64,000 nt of DNA, taken from assembly GCA_050187875.1 (NCBI GenBank), contig JBFWXB010000006.1, positions 79,880 through 143,879 on the forward strand, read 5' to 3'. This DNA comes from JAFKKS01 sp050187875. Its GTDB lineage: Bacteria; Pseudomonadota; Alphaproteobacteria; Rhizobiales; Xanthobacteraceae. The translations under genes were made by a program, and so were the position numbers. The notes under the pieces were generated by a model. The model was not told the origin of the DNA. It ran no database searches and saw only the letters and a program-made list of their open reading frames with translations. Shown here piece after piece: positions 50,438 through 58,650 of this stretch (positions within the stretch are counted from its first letter, which is position 1; every line of letters starts with the position of its first letter).

Positions 50438-51637
50438 ATGACCGCCACCACCGAAACCGCCGACCGCAAATTCACGATCAATTTCGGGCCGCAGCATCCG
50501 GCGGCGCATGGCGTGTTGCGCCTTGTGCTCGACCTCGACGGCGAGGTGGTCGAGCGCGTCGATCCGCATATCGGGCTCCTCCATCGCGGCACCGAGAAGC
50601 TGATCGAGCACAAGACTTATCTGCAGGCGATTGGATACTTCGATCGGCTCGATTATGTCGCGCCGATGAACCAGGAGCATGCGTTCTGCCTCGCGGCGGA
50701 ACGGCTGCTCGGCTTGCAGGTGCCGAAACGCGCGCAATTGATCCGCGTGCTCTATTGCGAGATCGGCCGGCTGCTCTCGCATCTCCTCAACGTGACGACG
50801 CAGGCGATGGATGTCGGCGCGCTCACCCCGCCGCTGTGGGGCTTCGAGGAGCGTGAGAAGCTGATGGTCTTTTACGAGCGCGCGTCCGGCGCTCGCATGC
50901 ATGCGACTTACTTCCGCGTCGGCGGCGTGCATCAGGACCTGCCGCCGAAGCTCATCGACGACATCTGGGATTTCTGCGATCCGTTCCTCAAGGTCTGCGA
51001 CGATCTCGACGACCTCGTGATGTACAACCGCATCTTTAAGCAGCGGAACGTCGACATCGGCTATGTGAGCCTCGAGGACGCCTGGAAATGGGGGTTCTCC
51101 GGCGTCATGGTGCGCGGCTCCGGCGCCGCGTGGGACCTGCGCAAGGCGCAGCCTTATGAGTGCTATGCCGAGCTCGATTTCGATATCCCGGTCGGCAAGA
51201 ACGGCGACAATTACGACCGTCAGCTCATCCGCATGGAAGAGATGCGCCAGTCGATCCGCATCATGAAGCAATGCCTCGAGAAGCTGCGCTCGCCCGAAGG
51301 GCAGGGGCCGGTGGTCGTCGACGACAACAAAGTGGTGCCGCCGCGCCGCGGCGAGATGAAGCGCTCGATGGAAGCGCTGATCCACCACTTCAAGCTCTAC
51401 ACCGAAGGCTATCATGTGCCGCCCGGCGAAGTTTATGCCGCGGTCGAAGCGCCGAAGGGCGAGTTCGGCGTCTACCTCGTCGCCGATGGCACCAACAAGC
51501 CGTACAAGTGCAAGATCCGCGCGCCGGGCTTCGCGCATCTCTCCGCCATGGATTTCATGTGCCGCGGCCACATGCTGGCCGACGTCTCTGCTGTCCTTGG
51601 CTCGCTCGATATCGTCTTCGGTGAGGTGGACCGGTGA
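50438..51637 (+). CDS. nuoD: NADH-quinone oxidoreductase subunit D
   Basis: NuoD is the 49-kDa subunit that forms the quinone pocket of complex I with NuoB and derives from NiFe hydrogenases. The 399-residue protein begins KFTINFGPQHPAAHGVLRLV, with quinone-site His/Tyr in this region, and continues HIGLLHRGTEKLIEHKTY, NVTTQAMDVGALTPPLWGFE and MDFMCRGHMLADVSAVLGSLDIVFGEVDR at the C-terminus. The upstream CCGGAAACG is a poor ribosome-binding site and lies only 20 bp from the end of the repeat array. Confidence 0.97.
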   Translation: MTATTETADRKFTINFGPQHPAAHGVLRLVLDLDGEVVERVDPHIGLLHRGTEKLIEHKTYLQAIGYFDRLDYVAPMNQEHAFCLAAERLLGLQVPKRAQLIRVLYCEIGRLLSHLLNVTTQAMDVGALTPPLWGFEEREKLMVFYERASGARMHATYFRVGGVHQDLPPKLIDDIWDFCDPFLKVCDDLDDLVMYNRIFKQRNVDIGYVSLEDAWKWGFSGVMVRGSGAAWDLRKAQPYECYAELDFDIPVGKNGDNYDRQLIRMEEMRQSIRIMKQCLEKLRSPEGQGPVVVDDNKVVPPRRGEMKRSMEALIHHFKLYTEGYHVPPGEVYAAVEAPKGEFGVYLVADGTNKPYKCKIRAPGFAHLSAMDFMCRGHMLADVSAVLGSLDIVFGEVDR

Positions 51638-51653
51638 GGGGCCATCTTTTGTT

Positions 51654-51756
51654 CGTCATTCCGGGGCGCCACGTGAGCGGCGAGCCCGGAATCCATACGC
51701 CGCAGCGCCGGGGATATGGATTCCGGGTCTCGCGCGTTGCGCTCGCCCGGAATGAC
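51654..51756. repeat. ATTCCGG-type inverted repeat between nuoD and nuoE
   Basis: CGTCATTCCGGGGCGCCACG and TGGATTCCGGGTCTCGCGCG open its two halves; the outer ends GTCATTCCGG and CCGGAATGAC are inverted. Related to 5908-6042. Being inside the operon it would be transcribed and fold in the nuo mRNA. Confidence 0.8.
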
Positions 51757-51776
51757 AAGCAAGGAGGCCGCCCGTA

Positions 51777-52628
51777 ATGTCCGTCCGCCGTCTCGCAGAA
51801 AAGCATCTACAGCCCGAGAGCTTCGCGTTCACGCCGGAGAACATGGAGTGGGCGCGCCAGCAGATCGCGAAATATCCCGAGGGCCGGCAGGCAAGCGCCG
51901 TCATCCCGTTGCTGATGCGTGCGCAGGAGCAGGGCGGCGGCTGGCTTTCGGAGCCGGCGATGCGCGTCGTCGGCAACATGCTCGATATGCCGCCGATCCG
52001 CATCTACGAGATCGCGACCTTCTACACCCAGTTCCAATTGCAGCCGGTCGGGCGCAAGGCGCATATCCAGGTGTGCGGCACGACGCCCTGCATGCTGCGC
52101 GGCGCCGAGGCGCTGATCAAAGTCTGCAAGCGCCGCATCAATGAACACCCGCTCCACCTTTCGGCGGATGGCGACTTCTCGTGGGAAGAGGTCGAATGCG
52201 CCGGCGCCTGTGTGAACGCGCCGATGGTGCAGATCGTCAAGGACGTCTACGAGGACCTGACGCCGGAAGCGTTCGAGAAGATCATCGACGCCTTGGCGCG
52301 CGGCGAAAAGCCGAAGACCGGACCGCAAATCGACCGGCGTTCCTCGGAGCCGGTAACCGGCGAGCGCACGCTGACCGATCCCGCGCTGTTCGACGGCTCG
52401 ATGATCGGCAAGGGCGCGGGCCTCGCGGCCGCACGCGAGGCGATCGCGACGCGCAAAGCCGGCGAGAATACGCCGAAACCGCCGGAGCCCGCCGCCGCTG
52501 CTGCCCCTCCCGCTCCGCCGAAGAGCGAGAACGCTCCCGCGAAGCCTCCGGCGCATGAGGCGGTGAAGGCCGCGGGCGAAGCCGATAGCGGCAAGGCCAA
52601 GTCGGACGGCAAGGCGAAGACGGACTGA
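51777..52628 (+). CDS. nuoE: NADH-quinone oxidoreductase subunit E with long C-terminal tail
   Basis: NuoE carries [2Fe-2S] cluster N1a in the NADH-oxidising tip of complex I. The cluster ligands are Cys100, Cys105, Cys141 and Cys145 (CGTTPCMLRG and CAGACVNAP). The core ends near residue 190. The remaining 90 residues are a low-complexity Ala/Pro/Lys-rich tail (PEPAAAAAPPAPPKSENAPA), absent from the E. coli protein but seen in some alphaproteobacteria. AAGGAGG lies 9 nt before the ATG. Confidence 0.96.
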   Translation: MSVRRLAEKHLQPESFAFTPENMEWARQQIAKYPEGRQASAVIPLLMRAQEQGGGWLSEPAMRVVGNMLDMPPIRIYEIATFYTQFQLQPVGRKAHIQVCGTTPCMLRGAEALIKVCKRRINEHPLHLSADGDFSWEEVECAGACVNAPMVQIVKDVYEDLTPEAFEKIIDALARGEKPKTGPQIDRRSSEPVTGERTLTDPALFDGSMIGKGAGLAAAREAIATRKAGENTPKPPEPAAAAAPPAPPKSENAPAKPPAHEAVKAAGEADSGKAKSDGKAKTD

Positions 52629-52638
52629 GGAACGGACC

Positions 52639-53940
52639 ATGCTCGCCGATAAGGACCGCATCTTCACCAACATCCACGGCTTCCATGATTGGGGCCTGCA
52701 GGGCGCGCTCAAGCGCGGCTCGTGGGACAATACCAAGACGATCCTGGAGGCCGGGCGCGATTGGATCGTTGACCAGATGAAGGCCTCGGGTCTGCGTGGC
52801 CGCGGCGGCGCTGGCTTCCCGACCGGCCTCAAGTGGTCGTTCATGCCGAAGAAGTCGGATGGGCGTCCGCACTATCTCGTCGTCAATGCCGACGAGTCGG
52901 AGCCGGGCACCTGCAAGGACCGCGAGATCATGCGGCACGATCCGCATCATCTCGTCGAAGGCTGCCTGATCGCCGGCTTCGCGATGGGCGCGCACGCCGC
53001 CTACATCTATGTACGCGGCGAATTCATCGTCGAGCGCGAGCATCTGCAGGCGGCCGTCGATCAAGCCTACGAGGCGAAGCTGATCGGCAAGAACAACGTC
53101 CACGGCTGGGACTTCGACATCTACGTCCATCACGGCGCCGGCGCGTATATCTGCGGCGAGGAGACGGCGCTGCTCGAAAGCCTCGAGGGCAAAAAGGGCC
53201 AGCCGCGGCTGAAGCCGCCGTTCCCGGCGAATGTCGGTCTCTACGGCTGTCCGACAACCGTCAACAACGTCGAGTCGATCGCCGTCGCGCCGACCATCCT
53301 GCGCCGCGGCGCCGCCTGGTTCGCCAGCATCGGCCGGCCCAACAATGTCGGCACCAAGCTGTTCGGCATTTCGGGGCATGTGAACACGCCCTGCATCGTC
53401 GAAGAGGCGATGAGCATTCCCTTCAAGGAGCTGGTCGAGAAGCATGGCGGCGGTGTGCGCGGCGGATGGGACAATCTGCTCGCGATTATTCCCGGCGGCG
53501 CATCCTGCCCGCTCATTCCCGCGTCCGATTGCGGCGATCTGATCATGGATTTCGACGGCACCCGCGCTGTGAAGTCGAGTCTCGGCACCGCTGGCGTGCT
53601 GGTGATGGACAAATCGACCGATGTCGTGAAGGCGATCGCGCGTATCTCCTACTTCTTCAAGCATGAGAGCTGCGGCCAGTGCACACCCTGCCGCGAGGGG
53701 ACCGGCTGGATGTGGCGCGTTCTCTTGCGCATGGCGGAAGGCCGCGCGCACAAGCGCGAGATCGACGTCCTGCTGGAAGTGACCACGCAGGTCGAAGGCC
53801 ATACGATCTGCGCGCTGGGCGACGCCGCAGCGTGGCCGATCCAAGGGCTGATCCGGCATTTCCGCGGCGAGATCGAGCGGCGCATCGACGCCTACGCGGC
53901 GAACCCGCACGGTGAGCCCGTGCTCGTGGCGGCGGAGTAG
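52639..53940 (+). CDS. nuoF: NADH-quinone oxidoreductase subunit F
   Basis: NuoF binds NADH and FMN and carries cluster N3. The 433-residue protein shows the nucleotide-binding stretch GLRGRGGAGFPTGLKWSFMP, the FMN segment VVNADESEPGTCKDREIM, GAGAYICGEETALLESLEGK, and the 4Fe-4S ligands ESCGQCTPCREGTGW with a distal Cys in TICALGDAAAWP. It starts 10 bp after nuoE. Confidence 0.98.
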   Translation: MLADKDRIFTNIHGFHDWGLQGALKRGSWDNTKTILEAGRDWIVDQMKASGLRGRGGAGFPTGLKWSFMPKKSDGRPHYLVVNADESEPGTCKDREIMRHDPHHLVEGCLIAGFAMGAHAAYIYVRGEFIVEREHLQAAVDQAYEAKLIGKNNVHGWDFDIYVHHGAGAYICGEETALLESLEGKKGQPRLKPPFPANVGLYGCPTTVNNVESIAVAPTILRRGAAWFASIGRPNNVGTKLFGISGHVNTPCIVEEAMSIPFKELVEKHGGGVRGGWDNLLAIIPGGASCPLIPASDCGDLIMDFDGTRAVKSSLGTAGVLVMDKSTDVVKAIARISYFFKHESCGQCTPCREGTGWMWRVLLRMAEGRAHKREIDVLLEVTTQVEGHTICALGDAAAWPIQGLIRHFRGEIERRIDAYAANPHGEPVLVAAE

Positions 53941-53969
53941 AGAATGGCGCGCGTGCGGCAATTTCAGGT

Positions 53970-54046
53970 GTCATGCCTGGGCTTGACCCGGGCATCCATC
54001 CCTCTTCGAAAGAAGATGGATTGCCGGGTCAAGCCCGGTAATGACG
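53970..54046. repeat. CCCGGG-type palindromic repeat between nuoF and nuoG
   Basis: GTCATGCCTGGGCTTGACCC on the left and TTGCCGGGTCAAGCCCGGTA on the right. It fills most of the 143-bp gap, the largest between consecutive nuo genes apart from the two insertions. Co-transcribed with the operon. Confidence 0.85.
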
Positions 54047-54083
54047 AATGGAATGGCCACGAGCGATCGGGAATTAAGACGAC

Positions 54084-56159
54084 ATGACCAAACTCATCGT
54101 CGACGGCAAAGCGGTCGAGGTCCCGGCGGAGTACACGCTGCTGCAGGCGTGCGAGGCGGCCGGCGCCGAGATTCCGCGCTTCTGCTTCCACGAGCGGCTC
54201 TCGATCGCCGGCAACTGCCGCATGTGCCTCGTCGAACTCAAAGGTGCGCCGAAGCCGGTGGCGAGCTGCGCCTGGGGCGTGCGCGACTGCCGTCCGGGAC
54301 CGAACGGCGAGCCGCCGGAGGTGCTGACACGCTCGCCGATGGTGAAGAAAGCGCGCGAAGGCGTGATGGAGTTCCTGCTGATCAACCATCCGCTCGACTG
54401 CCCGATCTGCGATCAGGGCGGCGAGTGCGACCTGCAGGACCAGTCGCTCGCCTACGGCACCGACTCCAGTCGCTTCGCCGAGAACAAGCGCGCCGTCGAA
54501 GACAAGTACATCGGCGTCCTCGTCAAGACGTCGATGAACCGCTGCATCCAATGCACCCGCTGCATCCGTTTCGTCGACGAGGTTGCGGGCGCGCCGGAGC
54601 TCGGCGCCATCGGCCGCGGCGAGGACATGGAAATCACGACGTATCTCGAACATGCGATGACGTCGGAGCTGCAGAGCAATGTCGTCGATCTCTGCCCGGT
54701 TGGCGCGCTGACCTCGAAGCCTTATGCCTTCGTCGCGCGGCCCTGGGAACTCGGCAAGACGGAATCGATCGACGTGATGGACGCGGTCGGATCGGCGATC
54801 CGCGTCGACACGCGCGGCCGCGAGGTGATGCGCATCCTGCCGCGCGTCAACGACGACGTGAACGAGGAATGGATTTCCGACAAGACGCGTCATGTCGTCG
54901 ACGGGCTTCGGGTGCAGCGCCTCGACGTGCCGTATCTGCGGGAAGGCGGCCGGCTGCGCGAAGCGACATGGCCGGAGGCCTTCGCCGCGGTCGCCGCCAA
55001 GATGAAGGGCCTCAAGCCGGAGCGCATCGGCGCCATCGTCGGCGACCTGGCGGCGTGCGAAGAGATGTTCGCGCTCAAGAACCTGATGACGCGCCTTGGG
55101 ACGAAGAATATCGATGCCCGTCAGGACGGCAGCGCCGCCGATCCGAAAAACGGCCGCGCCTCTTATCTCTTCAACCCGACCATCGCCGGCATCGAGAAGG
55201 CGGATGCGCTGATTATCGTCGGCGCCAATCCGCGTAAGGAAGCCTCGGTCCTCAACGCGCGCATCCGCAAGCGCTGGCGTTTTGGTAAGTTCCCGATCGG
55301 CCTCGTCGGCGAGCGCGTCGACCTCACCTATCCCTATCATCCGCTCGGCGCCGGTGCGGAAAGCCTGGCGCAGGCCGCGAGCGGCGACTTCGCCGACGCG
55401 CTGAAGGACGTCGAGCGGCCCATGGTGCTCGTTGGCGCCGGCGCGCTGGCGCGTCCCGATGGGGCGGCGATCGCAGCCGCCGCGGCAAAGCTCGCGCAGG
55501 ATGTCGGCGCGGTGAAGGACGGCTGGAACGGCTTCGCTGTGCTGCATACGGCCGCCTCGCGCGTCGGCGCGCTCGATCTCGGCCTCGTGCCGGGCGAGGG
55601 CGGCTTGACCGCCGCGCAGATGGCGAAGGCCGGGGCGCTCGACGTTCTCTTCCTGCTTGGCGCCGACGAGATCGAGGTCGAGCCCGGCGCGTTCGTCGTC
55701 TATATCGGCACCCATGGCGACCGCGGCGCGCATCGTGCCGACGTGATCCTGCCGGGCGCCGCCTACACCGAGAAGTCCGGAATTTTCGTCAACACTGAAG
55801 GCCGCGTGCAGATGGCGGCGCGCGCCGCGTTCCCGCCAGGCGACGCGCGGGAGGACTGGGCGATCCTGCGCGCGCTCTCGGACGTGCTCGGCCACACGCT
55901 GCCTTACGACTCGATGGCCGCGCTGCGCCGCACCATGTTCGAGGCCGTGCCGCACCTCGCGCGTGTCGATCAGATCGCGCCCGGCGACGGCGCCGATATT
56001 GCCAAGCTCGCGAGCACGGGCGGGACGCCGGACACGGCGCCGTTCCGCTCCGTCATCGACGACTTCTACCTCACCAATCCGATCGCGCGCGCCTCCGCGA
56101 TCATGGCGGAATGCTCGGCGCTTGCGCGCGGGCGGCCAATGGCGACGGCGGCGGAGTAG
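54084..56159 (+). CDS. nuoG: NADH-quinone oxidoreductase subunit G
   Basis: NuoG is the large iron-sulfur subunit of the peripheral arm. The 691-residue protein has a 2Fe-2S ferredoxin domain (Cys34, Cys45, Cys48, Cys62), a His/Cys3 cluster segment HPLDCPICDQGGECDLQD, and a 4Fe-4S domain with CIQCTRCIRF and a distal Cys in VDLCPVGALTSKPY. A molybdopterin-oxidoreductase-like domain without cofactor fills the rest. The length is typical of alphaproteobacteria and shorter than the E. coli subunit. Confidence 0.98.
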   Translation: MTKLIVDGKAVEVPAEYTLLQACEAAGAEIPRFCFHERLSIAGNCRMCLVELKGAPKPVASCAWGVRDCRPGPNGEPPEVLTRSPMVKKAREGVMEFLLINHPLDCPICDQGGECDLQDQSLAYGTDSSRFAENKRAVEDKYIGVLVKTSMNRCIQCTRCIRFVDEVAGAPELGAIGRGEDMEITTYLEHAMTSELQSNVVDLCPVGALTSKPYAFVARPWELGKTESIDVMDAVGSAIRVDTRGREVMRILPRVNDDVNEEWISDKTRHVVDGLRVQRLDVPYLREGGRLREATWPEAFAAVAAKMKGLKPERIGAIVGDLAACEEMFALKNLMTRLGTKNIDARQDGSAADPKNGRASYLFNPTIAGIEKADALIIVGANPRKEASVLNARIRKRWRFGKFPIGLVGERVDLTYPYHPLGAGAESLAQAASGDFADALKDVERPMVLVGAGALARPDGAAIAAAAAKLAQDVGAVKDGWNGFAVLHTAASRVGALDLGLVPGEGGLTAAQMAKAGALDVLFLLGADEIEVEPGAFVVYIGTHGDRGAHRADVILPGAAYTEKSGIFVNTEGRVQMAARAAFPPGDAREDWAILRALSDVLGHTLPYDSMAALRRTMFEAVPHLARVDQIAPGDGADIAKLASTGGTPDTAPFRSVIDDFYLTNPIARASAIMAECSALARGRPMATAAE

Positions 56160-56164
56160 GGGCG

Positions 56165-57187
56165 ATGACCGAACTTTGGAACACGCTCCTACCGATCCTG
56201 ATCATCATCGGGCAGAGCTTGCTGCTGCTGGTGCTGCTGCTGGTGTCGATTGCCTATATTCTGCTCGCCGATCGAAAAATCTGGGCGGCCGTGCAGCTCC
56301 GCCGCGGGCCGAACGTGGTCGGGCCATGGGGACTGTTTCAGTCCTTCGCCGACCTTTTGAAATTCGTACTGAAGGAGCCGGTCATTCCCTCCGGCGCGAA
56401 CAAGGGCGTCTTCCTTCTCGCGCCGCTCGTGACCTGTCTCCTGGCGCTCGCCGGCTGGGCGGTCATTCCCGTCAGTGCCGGATGGGTCATCTCCGACATC
56501 AATGTCGGCATCCTCTATATCTTCGCGATCTCCTCGCTCGGCGTGTACGGCGTCATCATGGCCGGCTGGGCGTCGAACTCGAAATATCCGTTCCTCGCGG
56601 CGCTGCGCTCAGCCGCGCAGATGGTGTCCTACGAAGTCTCGATCGGCTTCGTCATCATCACTGTGCTGATGTGCGCCGGCTCGCTCAACCTCTCCGCCAT
56701 CGTCGAGGCGCAGAACGGCCGCTACGGGTTGCTCAATTGGTACTGGCTGCCGCTCCTGCCGATGTTCGTCGTCTTCTTCGTCTCGGCGCTCGCCGAAACG
56801 AACCGGCCGCCCTTCGATCTCGTCGAAGCGGAATCGGAGCTCGTCGCTGGCTTCATGGTCGAGTACGGATCGACCCCGTACATGATGTTCATGCTCGGCG
56901 AGTACGTCGCGATCGCGACCATGTGCGCCATGGGCACGATCCTCTTCCTCGGCGGCTGGCTCTCGCCGCTGCCGTTCCCGCCCTTCACCTGGGTGCCGGG
57001 CATCGTCTGGTTCCTGCTGAAGGCGCTGTTCTTCTTCTTCATGTTCGCCATGGCCAAGGCGATCGTTCCACGCTACCGCTACGACCAGCTGATGCGGCTG
57101 GGTTGGAAAGTGTTCCTGCCGCTGTCGATCGCGATGGTCGTGATCGTCGCCGGCGTGTTGCAGTTCACCGGTTTGGCTCCAAAGTAG
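56165..57187 (+). CDS. nuoH: NADH-quinone oxidoreductase subunit H
   Basis: NuoH is the eight-helix membrane subunit forming the quinone entry channel. The 340-residue protein shows LLADRKIWAAVQLRRGPNVVGPWGLFQSFADLLKFVLKEP (read as two blocks) and the hallmark loop ALAETNRPPFDLVEAESELVAGF. The ATG is 5 bp after the nuoG stop; a longer in-frame start inside nuoG is rejected. Confidence 0.98.
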   Translation: MTELWNTLLPILIIIGQSLLLLVLLLVSIAYILLADRKIWAAVQLRRGPNVVGPWGLFQSFADLLKFVLKEPVIPSGANKGVFLLAPLVTCLLALAGWAVIPVSAGWVISDINVGILYIFAISSLGVYGVIMAGWASNSKYPFLAALRSAAQMVSYEVSIGFVIITVLMCAGSLNLSAIVEAQNGRYGLLNWYWLPLLPMFVVFFVSALAETNRPPFDLVEAESELVAGFMVEYGSTPYMMFMLGEYVAIATMCAMGTILFLGGWLSPLPFPPFTWVPGIVWFLLKALFFFFMFAMAKAIVPRYRYDQLMRLGWKVFLPLSIAMVVIVAGVLQFTGLAPK

Positions 57188-57218
57188 AGGGTGCTGAAGC
57201 CGTGAAAGAGATGTTCCG

Positions 57219-57707
57219 ATGAGGCTCGATCAAACCGCGCGCGCCGTCTTCCTGCGGGAGTTCATCACGGCCTTCGTGCTGTCGATGCGCTATTTCTTCA
57301 GGCCGAAGGCGACGCTCAACTATCCCTTCGAGAAAGGCCCGCTCTCGCCGCGCTTCCGTGGCGAACATGCGCTGCGCCGCTATCCGAACGGGGAAGAGCG
57401 CTGCATCGCTTGCAAGCTCTGTGAGGCGATCTGCCCCGCGCAGGCGATCACCATCGAAGCGGGGCCGCGGCGAAACGACGGCACGCGCCGCACGACGCGC
57501 TACGACATCGACATGGTGAAGTGCATCTATTGCGGGTTGTGCCAGGAAGCGTGCCCGGTCGACGCCATCGTCGAGGGGCCGAATTTCGAGTTTGCGACCG
57601 AAACGCGCGAGGAGCTCTACTACGACAAGGAGCGCCTGCTCGCGAACGGCGATCGTTGGGAGCGCGAGATCGCGAAGAACATCGCGCTCGACGCGCCGTA
57701 TCGGTGA
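57219..57707 (+). CDS. nuoI: NADH-quinone oxidoreductase subunit I
   Basis: NuoI carries two 4Fe-4S clusters (N6a, N6b) linking NuoG to NuoB. The 162-residue protein has the tandem motifs CIACKLCEAICPAQAI and CIYCGLCQEACPVDAI, preceded by a short amphipathic helix that lies on the membrane (EFITAFVLSMRYFF). Confidence 0.98.
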   Translation: MRLDQTARAVFLREFITAFVLSMRYFFRPKATLNYPFEKGPLSPRFRGEHALRRYPNGEERCIACKLCEAICPAQAITIEAGPRRNDGTRRTTRYDIDMVKCIYCGLCQEACPVDAIVEGPNFEFATETREELYYDKERLLANGDRWEREIAKNIALDAPYR

Positions 57708-57717
57708 GCGCACCACG

Positions 57718-58332
57718 ATGACCCTCGCAGCGCTCTTCTTTTATCTCTTCGCTGGGATTTGCATCGCCTCCGCTTTCATGGTGATTGCGGCGCGCAACCC
57801 CGTGCATTCCGTGCTTTTTCTTATCCTCGCCTTTGTCAATGCGGCGGGACTTTTTGTGCTGCTCGGCGCCGAGTTCCTGGCGATGATCCTCATCGTCGTC
57901 TATGTCGGCGCGGTCGCGGTGCTCTTCCTCTTCGTCGTGATGATGCTCGACGTCGACTTCGCGGCGCTGCGGCAAGGCTTCTCGCAATATCTTCCGATCG
58001 GCGCAGGCGTCGGATTGATCCTCTTGGCCGAGCTTCTCCTCGTGGTTGGCGGCTGGGTGATCGGCGAGGGCGTGCCGAAGGTCGTCGCGAACCCGATTCC
58101 GCCGATCGATCAGCTGACCAATACCGAAGCGCTCGGGCAAATCCTCTACACGCGCTACGTCTACTTCTTCCAGGCGGCGGGCATGATCCTGCTGATCGCG
58201 ATGATCGGCGCGATCGTCCTCACGCTGCAGCATCGCGTGCGTGTGCGCCGCCAGAACATCGGCGTGCAGAACGCGCGCACGCGCGAGACCGCGATCGAAG
58301 TGCGCAAGGTTCAGCCGGGGCAGGGGATCTGA
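57718..58332 (+). CDS. nuoJ: NADH-quinone oxidoreductase subunit J
   Basis: NuoJ is a five-helix membrane subunit in the proton-translocating arm. The 204-residue protein contains the conserved TM3 stretch LGAEFLAMILIVVYVGAVAVLFLFVVMML, written here across the pi-bulge helix. The ATG is 10 bp after nuoI; the stop overlaps the nuoK start as TGATG. Confidence 0.97.
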   Translation: MTLAALFFYLFAGICIASAFMVIAARNPVHSVLFLILAFVNAAGLFVLLGAEFLAMILIVVYVGAVAVLFLFVVMMLDVDFAALRQGFSQYLPIGAGVGLILLAELLLVVGGWVIGEGVPKVVANPIPPIDQLTNTEALGQILYTRYVYFFQAAGMILLIAMIGAIVLTLQHRVRVRRQNIGVQNARTRETAIEVRKVQPGQGI

Positions 58333-58640
58333 TGACCATCACGCTCGGACATTATCTGACCGTCGGCGCGATCCTCTTCACGCTCGGCGTGCTCGGCATC
58401 TTCATCAACCGCAAGAACGTCATCGTCATCCTGATGTCAGTCGAGCTCATCCTGCTCAGCGTCAACGTCAATCTCGTGTCGTTCTCGGCCTTCCTCAACG
58501 ATCTCGTGGGCCAGGTCTTCGCGCTGCTGGTGCTCACCGTCGCCGCCGCTGAAGCGGCGATCGGCCTTGCCATCCTCGTCGTCTTCTTCCGCAATCGCGG
58601 CTCCATCGCGGTGGAAGACATCAACATCATGAAGGGCTGA
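58332..58640 (+). CDS. nuoK: NADH-quinone oxidoreductase subunit K
   Basis: NuoK is a three-helix antiporter-like subunit. The 102-residue protein has the two membrane glutamates expected for proton transfer, in VILMSVELILLSVNVNLV and in VAAAEAAIGLAILVVFFR. Overlap with nuoJ and a 10-bp gap to nuoL indicate tight coupling. Confidence 0.98.
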   Translation: MTITLGHYLTVGAILFTLGVLGIFINRKNVIVILMSVELILLSVNVNLVSFSAFLNDLVGQVFALLVLTVAAAEAAIGLAILVVFFRNRGSIAVEDINIMKG

Positions 58641-58650
58641 GGCGGCGCCC

